A stretch of 60,000 nucleotides of DNA from Hydractinia symbiolongicarpus (taxonomy: Eukaryota; Cnidaria; Hydrozoa; Anthoathecata; Hydractiniidae), in contig NC_079883.1 of the NCBI RefSeq assembly GCF_029227915.1, positions 23,748,001 to 23,808,000 on the forward strand, in the 5' to 3' direction. The translations under genes and the position numbers were made by a program. Shown here piece after piece: positions 45,201 to 57,200 of the stretch. Numbering within the stretch: position 1 is the first letter of the stretch; each line of letters opens with the position of its first letter. The notes under the pieces were generated by a model that saw nothing but the letters and a program-made list of their open reading frames with translations, had not been told where the DNA came from and made no database searches.

Positions 45201-48200
45201 AGTTATACGCCCCCGTTTTAGCAGAGCTTTATTATTACAACACATTGATTTTTTTCTAGGACGATCTAGATCTGACTGCAGTTCACCGAAAAGCTATGTT
45301 TGATTTATCACCAGAAAAAAAATGGCAGATATATTGCTCAAGAAATAAGGTTTGTCATTTTTTTAATTGTGACATTATATCTAAGATAAAACTGATTTTA
45401 TGCAACAGCATCATTACTGTTATGGCATCATGCTACTTGCATGCATGTATTGATGTCATATATTTACGCAAAGTCAGCTGTTAATAAGAAACAGTTATTT
45501 TAATGATTGTTACAATGCTTTACTCAAATTAATTTTTGTTCATTAACATTATTTACCAAATTGCTTTGCGTTTAATGACAGCTTAATGAGGAAATGCCTT
45601 GTTAATTATATTTAGCCAATTAGTCTTGTATAATGTATAAATAACATTTTAAGTTTATTAGTTGTTGCTACTAGCACATAGTTTTTATATGGATTTCCTT
45701 ATGTTTTTCATTTCTGATTGGAAGTAATAAAGTTTTACTTACTTGATCAGATTAAGTTTTTTTATACTTTATGATGTTTATCTGGCATTCTTTAAATAAT
45801 TGCAAATTCTTTTTTAAGCTTAGTATTATACAAAGGACTTTAAAGTATGCAATTTCAACTGTCAGATATAACTGTATTTATAAATTCCATCAGCTTAGTG
45901 AACTATATTGTTTTCCCCAATGTAGTTGTGTTTGTTAAGTTAAACCATCAAAATAAGTTATGTGAATGCTAATATCTTGTTTACCTAGTCATTTAATAAA
46001 CTTAAATTCAACAGTGAGTTGAAATACTTTGATAGATGGAAAACTTCAATTTAATTGCATTTTCACTGTGGTAACCTGTAATTACCAGTATAACCTTTTT
46101 CCATTTACTCCTCTGTGGATCTATTTTGTCAGTAGACTGATTGCCTACTGGGCGTCTTGATGATGTAAATCCCACCACAAATTTGTTATGCAAAATGCGC
46201 TTTAACACTGCAAAAAATGTCCTGTAACTTTAGGAAAAAATCTATGCATTTGTGTTCGTTTTGTCAACAGGAAGTCTTTCTTTCATTTTCCTTTGATAAA
46301 AACAAAAGCAAAGTGTATGAAATGAGGGAAAATTTACCAACATTTAGGCTTTATATGGAAAATGGCACTGATGGAAATGTTAAAAAATGTAAAGTTTTCT
46401 AAGAAAATTCTTTAAAGCTATGACTTTAATTTTGTTTTCTTCTGTTCTGAACTTGATAATTTTATATTTAAATTATTTTTTTTTTTACATAAAATGTATT
46501 CCAGCAAGTTTTTAAAATTATTTATGGTTGAAAAGTGTTTTTCGAAGTCCTAAAAATTTTAACAATTGTCTTGTTAAAATTTAATATTTCTTAAATCCTT
46601 TCATTTTTTGTTTTTATAATTAGACTGATCAATCCAAAACACAATTACACATTTAGTCTGTCTGCAAAATGGAGGAACTTCATATATTAATATTTTTCTG
46701 CAAATGTCCTGGACAAATAATGTAAACAACATCCTAGAAAGGCCTGGAATTTTGATTATTTTTTCTGTCACAACTATGTTCTGTGACAACAAATGTTTTA
46801 AAAATATTTACATGCACCCTGTTGTTAATTGATTACATAAAAAGTCTGTTTTGTCTGTATTAGCTAGCCATTTTAATTCTTTTGATAACACATAAAATAA
46901 TAAATAGGTCAACTATTAAAATAATGGATGTGGTATTTTTTAATTGTTTCCTGAATTTTATCAGATCTGATAAACACTAGTGCTATTTTTGACATGCAAA
47001 CACGAGATGGTTTTTGTTTGAAAACAAAATCATCTAAATGCTCATAACCACTCGTTTTGATCATCTGAAAAATAATAACTGTTACTTGATTTTTTTTTCC
47101 TTAACGTTTACTCCATTCCAAAAAATCTTTTTAGTCTTGCTCGTTAAAATTACCCGTTTAAATGACTAGGAATTTTTGTAATTGCAACTGAAAAGAGTAA
47201 AAGGAAAAAAGATCCCACAATGTTTGGTTGTTATATAAAATCAGATGACTTTCATGTTTCCCATTCAAGGTGCTTATAGAGATTCTCTTGTCAATATATG
47301 GTTTATTTACTATTTGCAATCTGTTGTACACCCTTCAGTAAATCACTTTGAGCAAAGGATGTAAAAAAATACTATGGCTATCCCAATTCACATTCTCTAT
47401 TTTCACAATGCCCATAAAATCTGCTTATTTGCAATCTGTTTTTTGCTTTTAATAAAATAAATAAGTGCTGATAAAAGGTGCACTAGTTCAAGCTTCAAAT
47501 AGTGAATTTATTTGTTTAAGTTTGGACACAGGTGTTTCAAAACCTCTACTGAGATTTAGAAACTTTTTTATTATTCTTTAGGGTCAAAATGTCAGCGCTG
47601 GTGCTTCTCCTGAATATTACATACAAAGACTCAATGCACTCAACTCGGTATAAACCAGTTTTTGTGCGGCCTACCAGTTAACTTTTTATTTTGCAATGGT
47701 TTTTTAAACACCTTTTAGAAAATGTATTCGTTCTTTTATTTTTAGATGTACTACCAAAAAACGGAAGAAGAAATTTTGGAAAGAACAAGATTTCTTGAGG
47801 AATTAAAAACAGCTTTAAGAACTCAGCCAATGAGGTAAAAAATATTCCATGTTTCAGTTCACTTAGTTTTATAGGCTTCCCTCATCATACTTATGTAGGC
47901 TTTATATCTTTTTGTGGAAGTAACTTATTAATGGTAATAATAGCCGTATTTTGTCAGTCTGTTTCAGATGGTAGCTTATATTCCAGTGATTTTTTCACAA
48001 TTTTTAGAAACTATTAAATTAAAAACTGCATTATAATTGCATGTATGATCACAGTAATAGTAAATTTTCGTACTTCATGCTAACAGGTGGGCAAAAGTGT
48101 GCGAAAAAACAAGGGAAATATGTGAAACTGGCCAAAATTTGAGGATCCTTTTACATGCTAACGAGTAGCTAATATAATTACTATGAAAAGTATTAACCTA

Positions 48201-51200
48201 AGAAGAATGACATTTTTTTGGACAATCCTCCTTTTTATGACCCTAAAATGTTAAGCTCATGTGTCATTTATGTGTCTGTTCGCTGTGAACTCCAGAGTTG
48301 ATTTTAAGAGTTAAATTACTGTTTATTCTTCATATAGTTTTGTGCAAAGTTTCCTCAACAATGACGGCTTGCAATGTCTGATAGATGTCCTTGCAAATAT
48401 GGATTGGGAGACTTGGTGAGTATTTAAGTGTTTATAATTAGAAAATTGTCAACAGTCAAGCGTATTTCCATGTTTGTCATTAAACCGACATGGGCACCCA
48501 GACTTATATGCCCAAACTAAAGTTAATTCAATAATAATAAAAAAAGAAAAGAACAAGCAAACTGCAGTGGCGGCAGACTAGCCAAAGAATAATTTGTGTA
48601 TTTCTGTTTCTGTATTCCTATTTTGTTCAGTGACATTGTCATTTGCCAGACTATTCATCATCATTCATTCATCATTCTCGGCTTAACGTCCGATTTCCAT
48701 GCTAGCATGGGTTGGACGGGGTATATTAATGACCCTCTTCCAATCTGATTTGGACTGTGTTAGATCTAAACTCAACTTCCTCTGTATTAAGTCTGTCCTT
48801 ATAACCTCCTGCCAAGTCTTTCTCGGTCTGCCTCTGCGCTTTGCCCCAGGAACTATCAAGTCTCTACACCTTCTTGCCAACAAAAAATAAAAATACTAAA
48901 AAAATGGTCAACTTGTCCACCAGCATCATTTCTATCATCTTTGTTTTTATTTTATAGCGAGAGCACTATACATACAGCGTGTATTGGGTGTTTAAAAGCC
49001 TTAATGAACAATTCAGTAAGTCCAGCTCATGGTTATTTTTATGATTTTAAAAAAGTTGAAATTTCATTAGGGGTGCACTGTTTTTGCAGTAGCGTAAAAA
49101 ATGTTTTTTAATAAATTTTTGTTTTTAGAATGGCAGATCCGAAGTTTTAGCACATCCCAACTGTATTAATATCATTACACAAAGTTTAATAACAGAAAAT
49201 TTAAAAACCAAAACAGCAGGTATAATTATTGCTGTTTATAACTTACTGGCTAACAAAATTATGAATTGCACTATCAATTTCCCCTATGACCCCCAAAATA
49301 TGTGTACACCCTTGGCTAAGGCTAATTAAGAATTTCAGATCATATGAAAAAAATCAATAAACCATCAAGACATGTGTCGTAAACGTTTGAAAATCTACCT
49401 GTCTAACAAAATATATTTTATATTTCTTTTTTCACCTTAGCTATAAAAAAAGTATGGGATATAAAAAGATTTAATTTTCTATTAATATTTGTAGCCTTAA
49501 GTTACACTGGCCCTTATTCATATGAGTGTGTCTGCAATTTTAATTTTTTTAGGGTAACAGGAAATAATTTTAAACCATACTATTAATAATAAAGAATTTA
49601 TATTCACATTTTTTTTATTATCTAAATTTTCTCGATATTGATACTGATATAGTCACATATGTACAGCTTATTAAAACAATTCTTCTAAACCTGTTGTGCA
49701 GTTATAAGTGAAACAAACAGAAACTAAAAAAGGTTTTATAAAGTGTATTTTATTTGTAGTTCTCGTTTAACATATGCAACATTACCGTTTATGTTGAATC
49801 TTTAGTTCTGGAAATACTTGGTGCTTGCTGTCTTGTACCAGGTGGTCACAAGAAAGTTTTAGATGCAATGTGTCACTTTCAACAATATGCAGAAGAGAGG
49901 ACTCGATTTCAAGTAATTATTTTTTAATATCACTAGGTTTATTTTCCCAAAAATTCTTTCAAGATTACTCTGTGTACCGTTTTGAGTGTCTTATTCCGTG
50001 TAAGTGACAATTCTTGAAGTTTCCTGAAAACATCTATATATAAAGTTTGTTTTTGCTTGTTTCGATTTGTTTGTTGTTGTGTTGATTTTGCAACATTATC
50101 TTTCACTTTTAATAATTTTTTTTTTTCACAATTACCCGACACAAGTCACTTAACAATAGAAAATAGTTACTATTATTGTTGAGTGACTCTTCAGGAAATA
50201 CCCATTGACTAAACTTTTCCCCAAACTTTTTATAACTTATTGTGCAAACTTGTTCTATCAAAGATGAAATAAGAATTGTTTTTCCCTAAAAAAAATTGGG
50301 CCATTTGTTGAAGTACATTTATTTCTTTATAAAAAACCTGATTTAATTTTTTTTAGACAATCATTAATGACCTTGACAGAAGCACAGGTTTCTATAGAGA
50401 TGAGTTTGGTTCGAAGATTGCTATAATGTCTTTTATTAATGCTGCTTTAAGATATGGTGCTGGTGCTGTAAGTCGTCTAATTTTTTTACTTTCAAGACTC
50501 ACTTTAATAATTTCAATTTAGTTCACCAATCTACTAAAGTATTGAATATTCTACCTTTGTCAACATTCTATTTTCCTGGATTCTCAAGCCATTAAGCCAG
50601 ATATAATTATCTGTACATTCCAGTGTCTTTCCAGTGTTTGAAATGTCTTGTCCCTGAACGCCACTGATTAAAATCTTTACATTCGAAGTCTATTTTTCGT
50701 GTCACCATTGAGATGTTAATGCGAAATATTTTCTTTTTGTTGCTAGGATCATTTAGAGTTTCGCATTCACCTTCGTTACGAGTTCCTAATGCTTGGTTTA
50801 CACCCTATTATGGAGAAACTAAAGAAACTAGATAACCTCACCTTAGACAGGTTAGTTATTTTGTTGTACGATTTTTGTTTATATTTGTTTATTAACAGAA
50901 TTAACTCAATTTACTGACTTTATCTTAATGACCCAATGTTTAAATTTACATTTGGTCTTTAAAATCAATGAGATTTACATTAGCTGATCCTGATGTCTAA
51001 GATCTAATTTTTCCTTAGCAGAACAGGTCTATTGAAAATGTTTTCTGTTTATTAATTTTTATTTTATACTTTTTTGTTAGTTGTTAGTTTACAAGATTTT
51101 ATGGTGCATGCTCAGGTCCAAAAAGCTATTACCAAAAATCGATCCACAGACTAAGTTTATTTAATAGAAATTACGCTTTAGACGTTTTAAGATTATTGTT

Positions 51201-54200
51201 TGCTCAACGCAGAAGGTTGTCTTCTTCTTTAATTATAATTTCTCACAGTACTGCACAAGACAGCTCGCCAGCTGGATTGTCTTGTCAGATCTATAAAAAA
51301 TTCATGAATCATCTTCGATGAAGACAATAAGTCTTTTACATAACGCGTTCTAATTTCCTAATTGGTTTACTACAAACTGTTCAGTTTTGTTTTTCGTATG
51401 TTTTGTTATCCTAACTACCTGCAGAGAGGTGTTTTTGTAACACTGACGTACTAATCATGAAATACAATGTTTTCACTTCCATTTACTATGTTTGTAAGAA
51501 CATCTCTTCATGTTTGTGGCAGATAAGTTATTTTTCATAGGATTAGCGTATAAGTGTTTGCAAAGCCGAGTTAATGTAGAGAATCAGTCTTGCGGAAGAA
51601 TTTTAAACTCCATTAAGATGTATCTGTTAAAGTAATTGGGATGGACTTATTCGATGGGTTTATTTAAATATTCGTAGACAATTGAGTACATCGAATGACA
51701 TATTTAAATTTGTAGTATATATTGTGAAAACTTTAAAATTAAAGATAATAAAAATTATCTCTATGATGGCATCAAGGAACCCTGCGCTGTTTAGTTTGTT
51801 AACATAGAAACAGCTACTTGTTAAGGTTTTTATTTAACTACTTCAAAATGATTTTGAAAAAGTTTAAAAAGTTTCGACCTTTTAAATTCAGTTCCAATGG
51901 AAAGAAGTAAGTATGGTCCAGTTTTACTGCTTTTTCTTCTTCTTTTTTAGTTTATTACATCCATTTTTGTAAATTGTTTTTTCTTGTTGTATTCATAGAC
52001 ACATTGATTTTTTTGATATGGTGCGCAATGAAGATGAAAAGGAACTTGCAAAAAGATACGGCATAGTAAGTTAGTTAGTTGTCTGCATTTCTTTTCTTTT
52101 ATCAGAATTAAGTACCTTTCAACTGATGTAAAGAAAGAAATTATAAGGACCTCTTGTACAACGACCTGTAAAGTCAACCGATAGTGCACACAAAGAGTAG
52201 ATTTATCGTAGTTTGGATGACTTTAAGGACAATCATGTTGATCCTCGTTGGGTAATATATGTACTGAAAGTAAGAAACTTTAACACAATCGGTAGCAACC
52301 GGTAGCTTAAACAACTGTTCAGGAGAAGGTAAATCTCGTGTAATCAAAGCATTTAATGCCATACCTTTACATTTCCAAGTCCTTTGAGAATATATCCCGT
52401 TTCAATTTGACTAAATTTAAATCTTTCCTTTAAATTCTACTAAACATTCTCCAAAAGTGTGAAAAACGGTATTAAAAATGTGTCAAGGTGTCGACTCAAA
52501 TCATATATATTGCTATTACATCAATCAGTGCAATATCTGCAATCTTCAGAGAAGACATGACAATTTTGATTCTGTTTACAACATGGAGTGAAGTCATTGG
52601 AATGTTTGTAACAATGAAGCTCCTCTCTGCGTGTGCACTTCCTGAGAATGGAGAAAAGTGATTTGAATGTAGTCTTTAATGCTAGCAAAGACGAGGCGTG
52701 TTTGCAGGCATGTTGCTCAGTTGTATCACAAGAGAAACTGTATTAGGGGGTAAAAATGTGGAGAAAGATTTTGCAAAATAACTATCCCTGTCTACGTATA
52801 TTTTTATTTCTTGTAGCCTCAGATTGACGCTAAAAGTGCGAGTAGCATGCTGGACGTGTTGAAACAAAAGATTGGTCACACGACTTGTTATGTGCATCTG
52901 TTATCTATCCTTCAACATCTCCTGTTGTTACCTGGTAAGTTAGACCAATGCCATTCGTTTTCTTTTTCATAATGACACGCATTGGTATGGTCTAACGGAC
53001 AACCTTGTAATTGTTGCAGATATTTTATGGTTATAAACGAGAAAATAGATTCCAGAGAATAACCTAGAAAAGTATCATCGTTTTTAGGGAATTGTGTAGT
53101 TGTTTCTCTAAGAACATTTTATTTTCATAGTTGACCATAAAAAAGGAGCGATTGATTACTGGAGAATTGTGGATAGGATTATTCAGGAAGTAGCTATCCA
53201 ACAAGAGGATGGTACTGATCCGGATGCTGCACCAGTTGATATTCATGTCAAATACATCATTGATAAGTATGTTCGTGATTGATTTTTTCTGTTGTCACTA
53301 ACAAGTTGTGAAATGTAACTTTATTACTTACGTGAAGAGAGTGCCTCTTGTTTCGTTTTGGGAAATGCAGGTTCGTTGACCAAGCGTTATCTTACTTTGA
53401 AGTGAGCAGTTAGCAGTCAAAAACAGAGCTAGCTGAATCTACTTGTTTCCTGCTGACAAGTTTTTACCCTTTTTTAGATAATTAAATTTGGGCTGTATTA
53501 GGGATTTGAATTTACAGTGAAAGCGTTGTGTATTTTATCTATAACCATTCTCCGACAACAACAACATGATTTTGTTTGTTTAGAATGACAACGGACGACT
53601 TTAAAGATGATACCGTCTCCAAACTTGCCAAACGTGAATCTGAAATGGCCGAGATGAGAAACACAATCGATAAAATGGCGGACAAACTCGACAAAGAAAC
53701 CAAGGCGCAAGAAGAACTAAAAACGAAGTACGAGGACCTACTGGCTAAAGCTCAAAAACTCGAGCAGTCATTGAATTTAGAAACAGTGTCACGTATGAAG
53801 TTGGAAGAAGTTGTAAAAGAAGTGGGTGCGTCCATACCTGATGACGCCAAGATAGCTAACCTCGCAAGCATGGGTGCATTACCGCCGTCTATGTTATTGG
53901 CTGCTTCTGAGTCTGTTCTTTCGCCGGCTGCCGCTCCACCACCACCTCCACCAGCAGGATTCGCACCTCCTCCCCCACCACCCATGTTTGGGGCGCCAGG
54001 AGCTCCACCACCACCTCCTATGATGGGTAGATTGACGTCTTTATCTTTTTTTAATCTAATTTTATTAAGTTTATTGTTTATCTCTATTGTCTGTGTTTTT
54101 TTTATTTTCAGGGGGAATGGGTAACAATAAGAAGAAATCGAAGTTACCCAAACCATCACAGCCGTTGAAATCTTTTAACTGGGCCAAACTTCCTGATGTA

Positions 54201-57200
54201 AGTAAAAAATTTTTTTGGTATCTTGTGCAGTTCTATAGTTCTTTTAATAGTTATATTTTTTACACGCTTTGTTTCCCTTTTGAAGGTTCTTATCATCATG
54301 GTCCATGCGCGTGACAACAAATAGCATTCTGTAATATTTACTTCTTTTGTTAATAGGTGAAATTGAAAGGTACCATATGGTCTGACCTTGATGAATCAAC
54401 TGTAAGTAGATTTTTTCGAAGTTGTTTTTATCAAAGATTTGCGCTTGTTTCTTTCTATTATCCAATGTCTCGCGCATATCGCTTGAATTGTGTTTCGTGG
54501 CTATGGTCTTGTTACTTATCCATCTGGCAAAACTCATTAGAAATTCTTGTTTTTGAAAAACACAAGCTAAAATCAATTCACATATTAATTAATAACGCAT
54601 TGAAGTGATTTCTAATTACACTTTCTTTGTCCCCTTTAAATACAGGTTATTCCATACTTGGAATTTCATGACATTGATGAAAAGTTTTCAGCCTATCAAA
54701 AGAAAGAGGTATGTTGAACAGCTAAGCTTAATAATGGTTTTTCTGTCTATAGCCACCCCTACTTGATGTACACCTCCCTTTTGTGTTGGTGTACATGCAG
54801 GTAGTACAAGTTTAAAGTGTTCAATGACCTTTGGTACCGAAATTGTTAACTGACAGTAAAAATGTTAACTAAAAGAGTAGTCCTTTCATTTTCTCTATAA
54901 CTAGTCTGTTGAATGTGACAAGCCATGTGGAAAAGTGATTGTTTTTATGTGTGGAAATAAAAAGCAGTTGAAAGTGTACCATTTTAAAGGTCAGCTTACA
55001 CAGTGTTATTCAGTAAGAAAGATTTGTTTGCGTGTTACAGGATGAAAATTTGTTGGTTTCTAGTCCAAAGAGTTTAGTAGATCAGGTAACTTTAGTTTGA
55101 CGGCTGACTTATAGTCTTAAGTCAATTTAGTACTGCATGTCACACAGTTTTATTTTTTTCAACTTGTTGGTATGTAGTTTTTAATTAATGATAACTGTTG
55201 TCGCTTGTACGCCATTAATAACGTTAAATTTAAAACTCTTTATAATAACGTCATTTTATAACTTTGACCAATGAGTGTGTTTGAATCGCCGCCATTTTCA
55301 GTTCGGGCGCGTTTTTCTGTTTCCAGTGGACAGTACTCTTCCGACGAACGACTGAATAGCGCGAAGTACGTCGTGCTTTACGATTGAGGTGGACTTTTGC
55401 CTCTTAGTGCTAACTTTTACCGTAACTTAAAAAAGATTGCACAAGTTCTATCTAAATGGTAAACAAGGGGGATAAGCAGATTAGAGAAGATTACTTGGAG
55501 CTGCTAATAGTGTAGATAAATTGGGATTATTGTTGTTTTAAATTTAAATGTAAAAAAACATATATTTTAAAATACGTACGAATTAAAGTAAGTTAAATTT
55601 ATATCATATGCTCTTGTTTGTTTTTCTCCAGATGCACGACGAAGAAAGAAAAGATCATAATGTATGTAATAGTAAATATAAACAAATAAATATAATAAAT
55701 AATTTTTTTTACTTTAAAATTATTAAATCATCATTTTAAAAATTTACAGCGAAATCCATTCCCATAACGTAATGGTTTAAAGAAATTAAAAAAATATTTA
55801 GTTTTAAAAGTTAGTGACTTCTTTCAAAAACAATTTTTCTCTATGCTTGACTGTCATACCTTTCTTCTTTCCGTAGAAAGCTGAAGATGACGAAGATGGG
55901 ATAAGTGTGCTCAACTTTAAACCGAAAGAATTATCTTTCATTGATAACAGGAGAGCACAAGTAAGGCTATATATATATATACTGAAATCTATTGGTTTTT
56001 CTTTGTACAAAAACTGGGACGTTTATGGACACTTTAATTTGCGTAGTGAAGATTCTGCCTTGTTTGGAATTTAAGGATTACTGTTGTTAGAGAAATCGCA
56101 ATTGTAGCCAGTAGCCCTACATGTTGGCTGTAGTAATTGATGATCATATCAGTAAAATTAAAATAAACGCATATTGCGACAGTTTTAAAGAACTTGCTAT
56201 GTGTATATATAATCCTAATTCACGGTATACGAGATGTTAACACTATTTTGAATGCCACATTTAGAATTGTCAGATTTTGTTGAGAAAGATCAACCTTGGT
56301 AATGATGAAATTGCTTCCTGTTTACTTTCGATGGATACTGATGACAAACTAAGCAGAGACATGGTTGAACAGGTACACACCAAGATGTTGTGATTTTGAT
56401 TGCAAGTTATAAGTTTTCCACCGTTTCCTTATTATTCTGTAACCATGTGTATGTTCCCTCCCGTAGATGCTTAAGTTCGTCCCAACAGCTGACGAAGCGA
56501 ACCTTTTTAAATCTCATGAAAACGACGCACATCAGTTCGCACGTGCAGATCGCTATTTGTATGAAATGAGCAAGTTAGTATCCATTCCTTATTACTGGTT
56601 TTATATACTAGCTATAAAACTACTTTGGATATATTAGTATTTCTATTTTGTTTTGGGTACATGCGTGTGCCCAACTGAAATATTAGGAATTGTTTTTGTC
56701 TTCAGGGCAATCCTTAAAAACGCAGAGAAATTTGTGTTTGGAATTGGAAATATTAAAACTAATTTTTTTTTGAAATATAAATTATTTTCAATTTTAGAAT
56801 CCCCCACTTCGAGCAACGATTAAAGGCGCTTTTTTATAAGAAAGGTTTTAGCGAAAGAGTGGCTGAAGTCAAACCGAAAATCGAAGGTATTTCTTGTCAC
56901 TTCAAGTTATATGTGTCTTTCAAAATATTTACACTTCTTTGCTTTTCGCCGTTGTTCTCATATCCATTTGTATAACCCTAGGTGTAATTCGTTCCTGCAA
57001 ACAAGTTTCGCGAAGCAAGCGTTTACGAACGTTGTTGGAACTCGTGCTGTGTCTTGGTAACTATATGAATAAGGGAAGTCGCGGAAATGCATCAGGTGAG
57101 CGACATTGTACATTGTACTGTATTCTTCGCCAGCTTTTTGTGATCTTTTCAACACGACCGCTTAACCTTTGATTTTATATGTTAGGTTTCCGAGTTTCCA

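Noticed and set aside
48699-48890. 63-aa plus-strand frame in DAAM intron 5
   Set aside because: Antisense of the LINE C-terminal fragment on the minus strand.
53752-54159. Glycine-rich open frame on the minus strand (135 aa)
   Set aside because: It is the antisense of the DAAM coiled-coil/FH1 exon. The glycine runs are the complement of proline codons.
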